In this document: positions 15,614-23,786 of the stretch, piece by piece
Numbering within the stretch: the stretch's first letter is position 1
How the letters are laid out: each line of letters opens with the position of its first letter
Source of the DNA: Ignavibacteria bacterium
Lineage (GTDB): Bacteria > Bacteroidota > Ignavibacteria > Kapaibacteriales > UBA961
Direction: 5' to 3'
Length of the DNA: 64,000 nucleotides
Assembly (NCBI GenBank): GCA_016720145.1
Contig: JADJXV010000004.1
Location: 124,001 to 188,000 of the forward strand
Notes under the pieces: generated by a model
The model's database searches: none
Seen by the model: the letters and a program-made list of their open reading frames with translations, nothing else
What the model was told of the DNA's origin: nothing
Position numbers and translations under genes: made by a program

Positions 15614-16147
15614 ATGATACTAACCGACAAAGAAATCCTCGATAATATTGAACGTAAACGTATTGTCATTACTCCGTTCCTTCCAGACTGTCTCGGCACG
15701 AACAGCTACGACGTGCACCTCGGTAAAACTCTCGCCACCTATAATGATGCCGTCCTCGACGCCAAAAAACACAATCAGATTACAACGTTTGAAATACCCG
15801 AAGATGGGTTTGTCCTCGAACCGAATAGGCTCTATCTTGGTGTAACTGAAGAATATACAGAGACTCATGACCATGTGCCTTTCCTCGAAGGGAAGTCAAG
15901 TATTGGTCGCTTGGGGATTGATATTCATGCCACGGCAGGCAAGGGAGATGTAGGTTTTTGTAATTTCTGGACACTCGAAATATCCGTCAAAATGCCCGTA
16001 CGCGTCTATGCCGGCATGCCTGTCGGTCAGCTTATTTACTTCGAAGTCAAGGGAGAAGTCCTCACGCCCTACAGCACCAAGCTCTCCGCTAAGTACAACG
16101 AACGTAAGCCTATACCGGTAGAGTCGATGATGTGGAAGAATTTTTAA
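15614..16147 (+). CDS. dcd: dCTP deaminase
   Basis: Deaminates dCTP to dUTP in pyrimidine nucleotide supply for dTTP. The 177-residue product begins MILTDKEILDNIE and has the trimer-forming dUTPase-fold motifs: LGTNSYDVHLG near 27-37, EGKSSIGRLGIDIHATAGKG (92-111) and the catalytic Glu122 in WTLEIS, then YAGMPVGQLIYFE. Length matches monofunctional dCTP deaminases; whether it also has dUTPase activity cannot be told. It follows the dnaJ-type gene by 10 bp and precedes the MFS transporter by 16 bp, so the three probably share a transcript. Confidence 0.92.
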   Translation: MILTDKEILDNIERKRIVITPFLPDCLGTNSYDVHLGKTLATYNDAVLDAKKHNQITTFEIPEDGFVLEPNRLYLGVTEEYTETHDHVPFLEGKSSIGRLGIDIHATAGKGDVGFCNFWTLEISVKMPVRVYAGMPVGQLIYFEVKGEVLTPYSTKLSAKYNERKPIPVESMMWKNF

Positions 16148-16163
16148 TTTTTAGTGTTTCTTT

Positions 16164-17405
16164 ATGCAATCAACTGCTACTCATCAATCGCCTTGGAAGA
16201 TACTTCTCAATCCCGCCGTTATCATCGCATCACTCGGTTATTTCGTTGATATATATGACCTTGTACTATTTAGCATTGTTCGCGTGCCGAGCTTAACTGC
16301 GCTTGGTCTGCAAGGTGCAGATTTGCTCAGTAAGGGACTATTTCTCATTAATGTTCAAATGGCCGGGATGCTTATTGGTGGTATATTTTGGGGAATTTTG
16401 GGAGATAAAAAAGGGAGAATTTCGATACTGTTTGGTTCGATTATCCTCTACTCACTCGCTAATATCGCCAACGGTTTTGTGACATCCGTCGAAATGTATG
16501 CGGTGCTAAGATTCGTAGCGGGTATAGGGTTAGCCGGAGAACTCGGTGCAGGGATTACTCTTGTAGCAGAGATTTTACCGAAAGAAACACGTGGTTACGG
16601 TACGATGATAGTGGCAACAATAGGTATTATGGGTGCTATTTTGGCGAATATAGTCGCAAAGCAATTTGACTGGACGACTGCATATTTTATCGGAGGAGCA
16701 TTAGGGCTTGCACTACTTGTGCTGAGGATGGGTGTGTTTGAATCGGGGATGTTTTCGAAAACAAAAGAATCATCTGTTCCGCGAGGTAATTTTCTCTCTC
16801 TCTTTACGGACAAAGCCAGATTCTTACGGTATGCACAATGCGTATTTATTGGCGCACCGACTTGGTTTATCGTCGGGATATTGGTGACACTCGCTCCTGA
16901 ATTTGCAGTCGCGCTTGGCATTCAGGGTAAAATCGACGGTGGGAATGCCGTCATGTATTGTTATATCGGACTTGCATTTGGCGACTTTGCAAGCGGAATG
17001 ATGAGTCAGATAATGCACAGTCGTAAGAAAACGATGCTGTTTTTCCTGCTTCTCAATTTTGCATGTGTCGCAATCTATGTGAATTTCTATGGTATGGATG
17101 CGCAAGCATTTTATTTGTTTATTAGTTGCTTAGGATTTTCATCCGGGTATTGGGCGATATTCGTCACCATAGCCGCCGAACAGTTTGGTACAAATCTCCG
17201 AGCGACAGTCGCGACCACCGTTCCCAATTTTGCGAGAGGTTCACTCGTACTCATCTCACTGCTATTTGTTACTCTCAAGCCAATGTATGGGATCACCGCT
17301 TCTGCACTGATAGTCGGTGCTATCTGCACCACGATTGCCCTCACTGCGCTCTATTTCATGCGTGAAACCTTCGGTAAGGATTTGGATTATATAGAAACTA
17401 CGTAA
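16164..17405 (+). CDS. Major facilitator superfamily transporter
   Basis: A 413-residue membrane protein with about twelve hydrophobic segments. The family loop between helices 2 and 3 is present as GILGDKKGRISILFGS (near residues 77-92), with the R-bearing GIGLAGELGAGITLVAEILP stretch of helix 4, which marks the metabolite/sugar:H+ symporter branch. The DxxD-type start of helix 1 (YFVDIYDLVLFSIVR) also fits that branch. The substrate cannot be told. The ATG at 16164 follows dcd by 16 bp. A hairpin ends the unit, with lipA convergent on the other side. Confidence 0.87.
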   Translation: MQSTATHQSPWKILLNPAVIIASLGYFVDIYDLVLFSIVRVPSLTALGLQGADLLSKGLFLINVQMAGMLIGGIFWGILGDKKGRISILFGSIILYSLANIANGFVTSVEMYAVLRFVAGIGLAGELGAGITLVAEILPKETRGYGTMIVATIGIMGAILANIVAKQFDWTTAYFIGGALGLALLVLRMGVFESGMFSKTKESSVPRGNFLSLFTDKARFLRYAQCVFIGAPTWFIVGILVTLAPEFAVALGIQGKIDGGNAVMYCYIGLAFGDFASGMMSQIMHSRKKTMLFFLLLNFACVAIYVNFYGMDAQAFYLFISCLGFSSGYWAIFVTIAAEQFGTNLRATVATTVPNFARGSLVLISLLFVTLKPMYGITASALIVGAICTTIALTALYFMRETFGKDLDYIETT

Positions 17406-17446
17406 AACAAAAACAGCCGGTGACTTTTGAAAAGTCACCGGCTGTT
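17405..17446 (-). terminator. Hairpin between the MFS gene and lipA
   Basis: The 15-bp stem ACAGCCGGTGACTTT/AAAGTCACCGGCTGT is followed on the minus strand by TTTTGTTTT, so it best serves lipA. It can also stop the plus-strand MFS transcript, but without a T-run. Confidence 0.85.
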
Positions 17447-17489
17447 GTAATATAAATTGCGCCTCTAGCACCTCTTGCGTTAAAAACCA

Positions 17490-18398
17490 CTACACATGCC
17501 GCTCAGCATGATACGAGCTCCGCACCAACGGTCCGGATTCCACAATATCAAAACCCATCTCCAACCCAATTCGACGATATTCATCAAACTCACTTGGGTG
17601 TACGAATCTATCGACCGGCAGGTGATTTTTCGTGGGTTGTAAGTATTGACCAAGCGTCAGGATATTGACGTTTACTTCGCGTAAATGCTCCATTACTTCG
17701 AGTACTTCTTCACGTGTCTCACCAAGACCGAGCATGACTCCTGTTTTCGTGCGCATGTTCTGCGCTTTGGCTTCCTTGAGCAATGCGAGTGTCCAGACGA
17801 ATTTCCCCTGTGGACGCACACGTCGGTAGAGGCGGGGAACCGTCTCTGTATTATGATTTAAAATATCAGGCTTAGCATCAATAATGCGTTGGAGGGGTTC
17901 CATTTTCCCTTTAAAATCTGGGATGAGCACTTCGATGGTGGTATTTGGATTGAGGGCTCTAGTGTGGGTAATTGTTTCCGACCAGATGATCGAACCGCCG
18001 TCGGCGCGTTCGTCACGATTGACAGACGTAATCACTGCGTGACGGAGATTCATTTCGCGGATCGATTCTGCTACGTGGCGGGGTTCGTCAGGGTCGATCT
18101 CAAGCGGACGCCCGGTCTTCACCGCGCAAAAACCGCAGGAACGTGTGCAGGTATCGCCTAAAATCATAAATGTCGCCGTGCCTGCATTCCAGCATTCGGT
18201 GATATTGGGGCAGCGCGCTTCTTCGCAGACAGTATGAAGCGATTTGGAACGCATCATGGTCTTGATGTTGGCGTAGCTTTCACCGCCAGGGGCGCGTACT
18301 TTGAGCCATTCCGGACGTCGAGAGGATGGCAAAAGCTGTTCGGCAGGCTGGATGACAGGTAATTCAAACTGTATAGGTTGGGCAAGAGTAGCGTTCAT
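17490..18398 (-). CDS. lipA: Lipoyl synthase
   Basis: A radical-SAM enzyme that inserts two sulfurs into the octanoyl group on lipoyl-carrier proteins. The 302-residue product has the auxiliary cluster cysteines Cys58, Cys63 and Cys69 (CEEARCPNITEC), the radical-SAM cluster CTRSCGFC (84, 88, 91) and the C-terminal RSSYHAE whose Ser binds the auxiliary cluster. Other family blocks are TSVNRDERADGGS, LNHNTETVPRLYRRVRP, KTGVMLGLGE and LGQYLQP. I chose ATG 18398 because the upstream extension to 18452 would overlap the neighbouring gene. It stands alone on the minus strand, without lipB beside it. Confidence 0.96.
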   Translation of the reverse strand: MNATLAQPIQFELPVIQPAEQLLPSSRRPEWLKVRAPGGESYANIKTMMRSKSLHTVCEEARCPNITECWNAGTATFMILGDTCTRSCGFCAVKTGRPLEIDPDEPRHVAESIREMNLRHAVITSVNRDERADGGSIIWSETITHTRALNPNTTIEVLIPDFKGKMEPLQRIIDAKPDILNHNTETVPRLYRRVRPQGKFVWTLALLKEAKAQNMRTKTGVMLGLGETREEVLEVMEHLREVNVNILTLGQYLQPTKNHLPVDRFVHPSEFDEYRRIGLEMGFDIVESGPLVRSSYHAERHV

Positions 18399-18417
18399 GT
18401 AAAGTTGAATTTGTGGA

Positions 18418-19311
18418 TTAATCAGCATCAAAATCGAATTTTTGCTGTTCATTTCTTAAAATGTGGCGATTAATTGTATTTACTTGATAAGACTTTGTAA
18501 TAAAAGTATTTACAGCGTCATCGAAATATTGATTTATCTGCAACTCTACTTCTAAAACATCGCCTTTGGAAAAAGCCTCGCCGTTATCTATTCGCAGATA
18601 AAACGACGGGTCGATAATTCGCGCAGAAATTTTAATACCTCGATAATATAAATCCCATTTTAGATTTTCTTCAAAAGATAGCCGTACAATATTGAGCGAA
18701 GCTGCTTCAGTCAATATCCGTTCCCCGGCAGTTATACTCTCAGATTTGAGCGACATATCTGCGAATTCTGCTCTTTCTATCCGAACAATTGGAACTTCAT
18801 TTTTATCGGTAAGTTCATATCCTGTAATCGATGGCTCATTTTGTAATGTGTCAAAGTTTTGTGCTAAGGCATCTTTAACAACAGGACTACTCTCGTATAT
18901 ATTGAAAACAACAGATTCTATAACAATTACATTGCCATCGGTATTGGTAATTTTTGTCGTATTTCCTTGTTTATCAACATGTTTTGGAGATTTACCTTTT
19001 TAAAATTTCTTTAAACCAATAAGTCCGCTGACAATGGTAATTATTCCTGCTGCTACTTCAATATTTTCTTTAGTAAAAAGATTTTTCAGGGTATCAATTG
19101 CCGTTTCAAGCAACTCAATATGAACTAAAAAACTACCCTTTTCAAGCGCTTTTACTTTAATTTCAATTTTTTTACCGGTATTCAAATAACGGTTAACTTC
19201 CTGAACAATATCCGTTGTATGAATCAGACTACTAATTAGGACATTTGCATCAATCTGTTGAGGCTGTCCATCGAACTTAATTTTAAAGTCGTTGCTGATA
19301 ATAGGGTTCAT
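18418..19311 (-). pseudogene. Unrecognised protein gene interrupted by an in-frame TAA
   Basis: Reading from ATG 19311, 103 residues (MNPIISNDFKIKFDGQPQQI ... GSFLVHIELLETAID ... IEVAAGIITIVSGLIGLKKF) end at TAA 19000-19002. In the same frame the sequence continues without a break as KGKSPKHVDKQGNTTKITNT ... to a stop at 18418, about 297 codons in all. The downstream piece has no good start until codon 86 (18756). The hydrophobic stretch before the stop and the KGKSPK...TNTDGNVIVIE run look like one continuous protein, so TTA to TAA is the simplest explanation. I do not recognise the family. Both halves may be dead, or the first may be a viable short form. Confidence 0.65.
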
Positions 19312-19369
19312 GTTTTTTATAGAATAGATAGGTGAGTTTTCTATTGCTGATATCTCGTGTCTAACCTTG

Positions 19370-19411
19370 CAAAAATACAAAAAAAGCCCCGTTCGAAGTC
19401 GTGAACGGGGC
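19370..19411 (-). terminator. Terminator for the DUF6249 gene
   Basis: On the minus strand GCCCCGTTC pairs with GAACGGGGC around ACGACTTC and is followed by TTTTTTTGTATTTTT. It lies 40 bp after the stop of the gene ending at 19454. Confidence 0.9.
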
Positions 19412-19453
19412 GATGAAAGAGAGATTGTGATAGTAATTCTATATGTGAAGAAA

Positions 19454-19900
19454 TTACTCACGATGTGATGTTTGTGTTATTGCTTGTTCAAGTTTGTCCG
19501 ATCTATCCTTTTTAGCAGCAATAAGATAGAAAATAAGTAATCCCAAGCCACCGCAGATAAACACTGTCGCAACGGTGAGATCGTGCGTATTATAACCAGC
19601 TCGAGTTGGCTCATAAGGATTATAAATTCGTTCGCTAATCATATCTCCGATGAGCCATCCAATTCCCACAAAAAATACAAGCAGTCCCCATTTCAGACTT
19701 GCCAGTGGATTGGGGTTTTTGCGTTCGCGACGTTCTTGATGGAAAAGTTCGCGTATGTCTTCTGCGCTCATACCTTTATCAATAATTGCCATGCGCTCGC
19801 GGTTGCGGGCTTCGATGAATTTCCAGACCACAAAGCCGGGAATGCCAAAGGTCGCTAAGATTGCTATAATTGGGATGAAGAGTTCTTCCGGATGATTCAT
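19454..19900 (-). CDS. DUF6249-type membrane protein
   Basis: A 148-residue protein with an N-terminal membrane helix (LFIPIIAILATFGIPGFVVW), a charged segment with ARNRERMAIIDKGMSAEDIR, and two further hydrophobic stretches (LKWGLLVFFVGIGWLIGDM and VATVFICGGLGLLIFYLIA). The ER.A.I.KG....DI motif after the first helix is typical of DUF6249 proteins of Bacteroidota. They often sit near sigma/anti-sigma genes, but here the gene stands alone. Function unknown. It has its own terminator. Confidence 0.75.
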   Translation of the reverse strand: MNHPEELFIPIIAILATFGIPGFVVWKFIEARNRERMAIIDKGMSAEDIRELFHQERRERKNPNPLASLKWGLLVFFVGIGWLIGDMISERIYNPYEPTRAGYNTHDLTVATVFICGGLGLLIFYLIAAKKDRSDKLEQAITQTSHRE

Positions 19901-20020
19901 TGTATTTTCCTTTGAATAAATAAAAGTATCATGTCTTTTCCTCCTTTGACCGGAATTTTTGTGTTTAGGTTTCAGGATGGTGAAAAAGGTGGTATGGGGG
20001 TGTTGATTTTCGTGTTTTTC

Positions 20021-20072
20021 CAGTCCGGTCAGTTATTATAACTGACCGTCAACACTACCGATGAAACGTCTA
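20021..20072. repeat. Dispersed repeat at the left edge of the 51-bp array
   Basis: GGTCAGTTATTATAACTGACC palindrome followed by CGTCAACAC and GATGAAACGT. A matching copy, GTCAGTTGCTACAACTAGCC then CGTCAACAC and AATGAAACGT, lies at 23045-23098, and an inverted partial copy at 44397-44424. The two main copies bracket the 20-23 kb accessory block. Confidence 0.7.
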
Positions 20073-20102
20073 GCGTATCTGTACTGTGTAAGCATTCGGA
20101 AA

Positions 20103-20480
20103 CAAACATTTGACCTCGCTGAGGTCGTATTTTTTTGGTTGTGCATCGTGCTACAAACGTTCGACCTCGCTGAGGTCGTAATTATTTGGTTGTACATTTT
20201 TCTACAAACGTTCGACCTCGCTGAGGTCGTAACTTCTTGGTTGTGCATCTTGCTACAAACATTCGACCTCGCTGAGGTCGTATCTTTTTGATTATGCATC
20301 TTGCTACAAACGTTCGACCTCGCTGAGGTCGTATCTCCTTGGTTGTGAATCGTTCTACAAACATTCGACCTCGCTGAGGTCGTAATTCCTTGGTTGTGCA
20401 TCGTGCTATAAACATTCGACCTCGCTGAGGTCGTAATTCCTTGAATTTGTATCATGCTACAAACGTTCAATTCCGCTGGA
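20103..20480. repeat. Tandem 51-bp palindromic repeat array (seven copies plus a divergent eighth)
   Basis: The core GACCTCGCTGAGGTC starts at 20112, 20163, 20214, 20265, 20316, 20367 and 20418, exactly 51 bp apart, each preceded by ACAAACRTTC. The 36 bp between cores is itself conserved (CTTGGTTGTGCATCGTGCTA), so the unit is the whole 51 bp. An eighth unit at 20469-20480 has the same frame with changed but still paired arms (ATTCCGCTGGAAT). Because 51 is 17 codons, a meaningless open frame runs through on the minus strand. Confidence 0.92.
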
Positions 20481-20698
20481 ATCGGTGCTGCACCATCGGG
20501 TTATCTTTCCTACCATATGCCGAGGCGGATTGCGCAGTGGATGTGGGCTTCGATGAGGGAAGGAGGTACCGAATTTTGTAGAAGACATTTATTCCGTGCG
20601 ACCCCACATTGTACGTTCACTTTAGCTGCCGTAATTTTTGTATCTTTGTCGAAACAATGAGAGTACAATCAATTTGACTATCAAAAATTACTTGCCGT

Positions 20699-20917
20699 AT
20701 GGATACTACAATGCTAATACAAGTTACCAACCAAAAAGCCATAGGGCTTTTACATGAGTTGGAAGAATTACAGTTGATAAAGGTGTTGGAAGAGTATGTT
20801 GCTTCCGGTACAACAAAGCTTTCGGATAAATATAAAGGTATAATAACTAAAGAGCAAGGGCAAAATCTAAACGAACATATTCAACAAATTCGAAGCGAAT
20901 GGAACACTATCTCATAG
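20699..20917 (+). CDS. Antitoxin of a PIN-domain toxin-antitoxin pair
   Basis: A 72-residue protein (MDTTMLIQVTNQKAIGLLHE then LEELQLIKVLEEY) that overlaps the start of the downstream PIN toxin gene by 19 bp. It has the mixed helix layout of the small antitoxins that accompany VapC-like toxins in Bacteroidota, with a C-terminal tail (EHIQQIRSEWNTIS) likely to occupy the toxin active site. The DNA-binding type is not clear from sequence. ATG 20711 is an alternative start. The antitoxin role is inferred from size, order and overlap. Confidence 0.75.
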   Translation: MDTTMLIQVTNQKAIGLLHELEELQLIKVLEEYVASGTTKLSDKYKGIITKEQGQNLNEHIQQIRSEWNTIS

Positions 20918-21282
20918 ATACCAATGTAGTATCCGATTATTTTTCTACTTCAATTTCTCAAGCCGGTATGGCTTTGATGGATCTTGCTATTGATGCAGTA
21001 CCAACTATTTCCATCATTACTCAAATAGAACTACTGTGCTGGAATACCGATGCAATCACTACCCAACAAGTACAAGAATTTATTGGCGATAGTAGAGTTT
21101 TGGATATTAATCCTGATGTGATTGTGCAATGTGTACGTATTCGTAAAACCAAAAAGATAAAACTCCCCGATGCCATCATAGCGGCTACCGCCCTTGTGTA
21201 TGATTTGGTACTCATCTCCCGAAACACCTCAGATTTTACCAATATTGACGGCTTAAAAGTCATTGACCCGCATAGTTTGTAA
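20899..21282 (+). CDS. PIN-domain ribonuclease toxin (VapC-like)
   Basis: A 127-residue type II toxin with the four acidic residues of the PIN active site: Asp7 (LIDTNVV), Glu44 (TQIELLCW), Asp91 (KLPDAIIAATA) and Asp112 (NTSDF). The LPDAIIAATAL block and C-terminal LISRNTSDF are characteristic. VapC-like toxins cleave RNA, often initiator tRNA; the target here is unknown. It overlaps the antitoxin by 19 bp, which implies translational coupling. The pair lies next to the 51-bp repeat array, in accessory DNA. Confidence 0.88.
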   Translation: MEHYLIDTNVVSDYFSTSISQAGMALMDLAIDAVPTISIITQIELLCWNTDAITTQQVQEFIGDSRVLDINPDVIVQCVRIRKTKKIKLPDAIIAATALVYDLVLISRNTSDFTNIDGLKVIDPHSL

Positions 21283-21535
21283 AGCATTGCTTAAGTTTTT
21301 GGAATGGTAAATCTTGGCTGAGAGGGGTTTTTCAGTTAAGATTATTGTCACCCATTTCCCGCCAACATCTACCGTAGAAATACCCCGCGTATCTGTACTT
21401 TGTACTAAACTCATCCATGCAGAGGTAAATCTACCCATGCACTATACGTGTGATGTTTTTGTTTTGCTTTAAGATGTTTTAAATAAAGGGTTTGTGGTTG
21501 GTTAGGTAAATTGAATGGATGGGCGTCACAGACGG

Positions 21536-22024
21536 TTAATACAACCAAAAAGATGTTCCTTTTGCATCTAGTAGTTGATTTATAAAATCAGTAAAAGTAT
21601 TCGTAATTACGCTCCAATCTTGTGGCCGGTCATCATGACAGCAGTCTATAACATCATGGCTATTTGATTTGATTCTGAAGCCGATATAATCACCAGAGCC
21701 AAGCACAGAACAAAACAAAATAATTGATTCATCCCAATCGCTTTCATAAATATCTTTAAAATTGTTTGTTTCAAATTCTATTTCATTTGTGCCAAAAAAT
21801 TGAAAACCAGCTTGGCCTTCCAAATCATACAAAGTGCATCCATTCCAACATTTCAAAAAATCAATGTAATCTTTGGGAATTAGTTCCATAATAGTGCTAC
21901 TTATGGATTCAATTTCATCTGAACTTGCTCCTGTTTTTCCAAACGAAATGGTTAGCTGACCTTCGGAGTTTAAGTGATTCTTCGTTGAAAAGAGATGTGC
22001 TAGCTTTTGGTAATATGTCATCAT
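21536..22024 (-). CDS. SMI1/KNR4 (SUKH) family protein, likely immunity protein
   Basis: A 162-residue soluble protein with the SUKH pattern: an N-terminal helix, then ISSTIMELIPKDYIDFLKCW and NGCTLYDLEGQAGFQFFGTNEIEFE, an aspartate-rich linker (DIYESDWDE), IILFCSVLGSGDYIGFRI and a DDRPQDWSVI C-terminal block. SUKH proteins are widespread immunity partners of polymorphic toxins. No toxin gene is visible next to it, but two more small minus-strand genes lie just upstream, which looks like an immunity cassette. Its AT-rich composition differs from neighbouring core genes. Confidence 0.85.
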   Translation of the reverse strand: MMTYYQKLAHLFSTKNHLNSEGQLTISFGKTGASSDEIESISSTIMELIPKDYIDFLKCWNGCTLYDLEGQAGFQFFGTNEIEFETNNFKDIYESDWDESIILFCSVLGSGDYIGFRIKSNSHDVIDCCHDDRPQDWSVITNTFTDFINQLLDAKGTSFWLY

Positions 22025-22051
22025 ACTTAAGAGTTAATCTGGTATTTGGCT

Positions 22052-22570
22052 TTACAGACGGTTGGAAGAATTGGTTGGACGGTGAAAATTCAGACAATCC
22101 ATTTCAGGAAGATTAGTAGTATCGTAACCCGAACACGTTAATTTTTCTCTTATAAAATTGATAAGTTTTTCTAATTCATGAATAAACGCATTCTTTTCTA
22201 CTTGAATATTTGCATTCTTTTGCAGCACGCAGGCAAGATGCGTAAATTCTTCAAACATTATAGTTAAATTTATTTTTACAGTATTCTGGGAAAAGATGAT
22301 ATTCCAGCTATAAGGAAATGTATTTGATTTCCATTGAACTTGAAAGCTCCCTTCTTCCTGATTTGTAAGATTATCTCGAATCAATAAAATATCGTTTATC
22401 ATTTCACTAATATCGTATTTATAATCAAGAGGAATATATACATGATTCCAGTTAAAAAAAGCTTGTTCGGTTCCAAATGCAAAAATCGTTTGAATTGCCT
22501 CGTTGAGCGTACTATCGTCTTTATCAAAGCACCCTGTCAAAGTTGGGTTACTTATTTGTACTTCAAACAT
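22052..22570 (-). CDS. Orphan hypothetical protein in the immunity-like cluster
   Basis: A 172-residue soluble protein (MFEVQISNPTLTGCFDKDDS ... AFFNWNHVYIPLDYKYDISE ... SFQVQWKSNTFPYSWNIIFS ... INFIREKLTCSGYD). I do not recognise the family. It has no signal peptide or membrane helix and looks like a compact alpha/beta protein. It lies between the SUKH gene and another orphan on the same strand with short gaps. Its last codons (THNSSNRL-like end, NSSNRL) fall in a short motif, GGTTGGAAGAATTGG, that recurs as GATTGGAAGAATTAG at 22600, so its C-terminus may have been remodelled by a repeat. Confidence 0.6.
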   Translation of the reverse strand: MFEVQISNPTLTGCFDKDDSTLNEAIQTIFAFGTEQAFFNWNHVYIPLDYKYDISEMINDILLIRDNLTNQEEGSFQVQWKSNTFPYSWNIIFSQNTVKINLTIMFEEFTHLACVLQKNANIQVEKNAFIHELEKLINFIREKLTCSGYDTTNLPEMDCLNFHRPTNSSNRL

Positions 22571-22663
22571 AATTTTTTTTACTTCTTGTGTTTATAGTCG
22601 ATTGGAAGAATTAGCTTGACGGGGAACACACCACCCACGAAGAAGTGTGCATATTCAACTACG

Positions 22664-23008
22664 CTAATCCCATAAATGCTCAAAGTACTTGCCAAATAGC
22701 GCAAGCCCTTCTTCCATTTTACGCTGGTCTAATTCAACATAATAATCGTTAAGACCTTTTCTATGATAATCTAAAACGCCATTAAAACCATATATCATAG
22801 TTTCTAGCATAGTTATCCATATTGTTTTGTACTCTTCTTCGGGTAAATCTTTATCCGGTGCCACCCAAACAGGTATTGCCCACATAGCACCATCTTTCCA
22901 TTTCTGGCAAAACGCTTCTAAACGGATAACGATATACTCAGCAAGTACATATTTTAAATCCCACAATTCATCTTCATCGAAAGGATAGTTCCATGGTGTT
23001 TCTGACAT
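22664..23008 (-). CDS. Orphan hypothetical protein in the immunity-like cluster
   Basis: A 114-residue protein starting at ATG 23008 (MSETPWNYPFDEDELWDLKY), mostly helical and acidic, with many Trp residues (WKDGAMWAIPVWVAPD, IWITMLETMIYGFNGVLDYH). No signal peptide is visible and I do not recognise the family. Its size, composition and position as first gene of a minus-strand run with a SUKH protein suggest an immunity-type role, but that is inference from neighbours only. A GTG at 23014 would add two residues. Confidence 0.6.
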   Translation of the reverse strand: MSETPWNYPFDEDELWDLKYVLAEYIVIRLEAFCQKWKDGAMWAIPVWVAPDKDLPEEEYKTIWITMLETMIYGFNGVLDYHRKGLNDYYVELDQRKMEEGLALFGKYFEHLWD

Positions 23009-23398
23009 ATTCACAATTTATGTATAGTGTTACAAAAAATTATTCCTTCCCGTTCAGTCAGTTGCTACAACTAGCCGTCAACACAAACCAATGAAACGTA
23101 CTGCTTGTCCTTCTTTCGCAAAGGTTCGTCTTTTGAGTCGGTCAAAAGTTGTGTTCGAATGCGTGGACAATTTACAAAATCTCTGGTATATGAATAGTTC
23201 ACTCTCTCAAGCGCCGGCATCTCGCTCTTATATTCTTTGCTGCGGTAAGTGGTTAGTTTAGTGAATAAATGAGCGGACGAACCCAAAAAAGTAAGATATT
23301 TGCACAACACATGAAACACAACACAAATTATTCCGGTCTAAGTGGGTATGGAGTACTTCTCAATCATCTATCGCTAATATTTGAAAAAGGAATCACGT
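23009..23398. other. Gap between the immunity-like cluster and the small secreted protein
   Basis: 390 bp without a supported gene. The left part (23045-23098) is a copy of the repeat at 20021-20072. The minus-strand frame at 23071-23319 mostly follows that repeat and is not called. The right part should hold the promoter of the secreted-protein gene. Confidence 0.45.
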
Positions 23399-23761
23399 AT
23401 GAAAACCTTGCTTACAATTCTCGCGCTCACACTTCTGCTATCTGCAACACCGGCATCGGCTTGGTATAGATTAGTTGCTAAAAACGGTGGACCGAACGGA
23501 TATAATTTTTCCTCGTATATGTTCGATGAATGGGGGACGTCCATCTGGTGCGAAGGTCCGGGATATGAAAAATTACCCACGGAAGCAATGCGAGGCCGAT
23601 ATTTCACAAAAAACAGTATCGACAAAGATGACCAGGAAGCTGCTAATTATGCATTTAATCAAATGCGCAAAGGGAATAAAATAGGTGCGTTGAAAATGAG
23701 GTCTGGACGCATAGTGACATGGAAGAGAACTACTACAGAAATCTATGTAACGGTAGATTGA
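23399..23761 (+). CDS. Small secreted protein, function unknown
   Basis: The 120-residue product begins with a clear signal peptide (MKTLLTILALTLLLSATPAS ending at ASA-WY), so the mature protein is ~95 residues, basic and rich in Gly and aromatics (YRLVAKNGGPNGYNFSSYMF, GTSIWCEGPGY, MRSGRIVTWKRTTTEIYVTV). I do not recognise a family. The ATG at 23399 has an AAAGGAA site upstream. It ends 25 bp before an ECF sigma factor on the same strand, so it may be co-transcribed with the sigma/anti-sigma pair. Confidence 0.75.
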   Translation: MKTLLTILALTLLLSATPASAWYRLVAKNGGPNGYNFSSYMFDEWGTSIWCEGPGYEKLPTEAMRGRYFTKNSIDKDDQEAANYAFNQMRKGNKIGALKMRSGRIVTWKRTTTEIYVTVD

Positions 23762-23786
23762 CATTTCCTGAAACAATAGTAACTCA

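Noticed and set aside
20036..20470. 144-residue minus-strand protein with SARSNVC repeats
   Set aside because: It is only the translation of the 51-bp array (51 = 17 codons), which keeps any frame open; composition is unlike a real protein.
20103..20480. CRISPR array
   Set aside because: Spacing is regular at 51 bp, but the 'spacers' are similar to one another, the core is a full palindrome and no cas gene is nearby. It is a tandem palindromic repeat.
21253..21438. 61-residue minus-strand open frame after the PIN toxin
   Set aside because: It overlaps the toxin end and has no recognisable motif; it could be a gene remnant, but there is too little to support it.
23071..23319. 82-residue minus-strand open frame
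   Set aside because: It is partly made of the dispersed repeat and ends inside it; there is no family match or good start.
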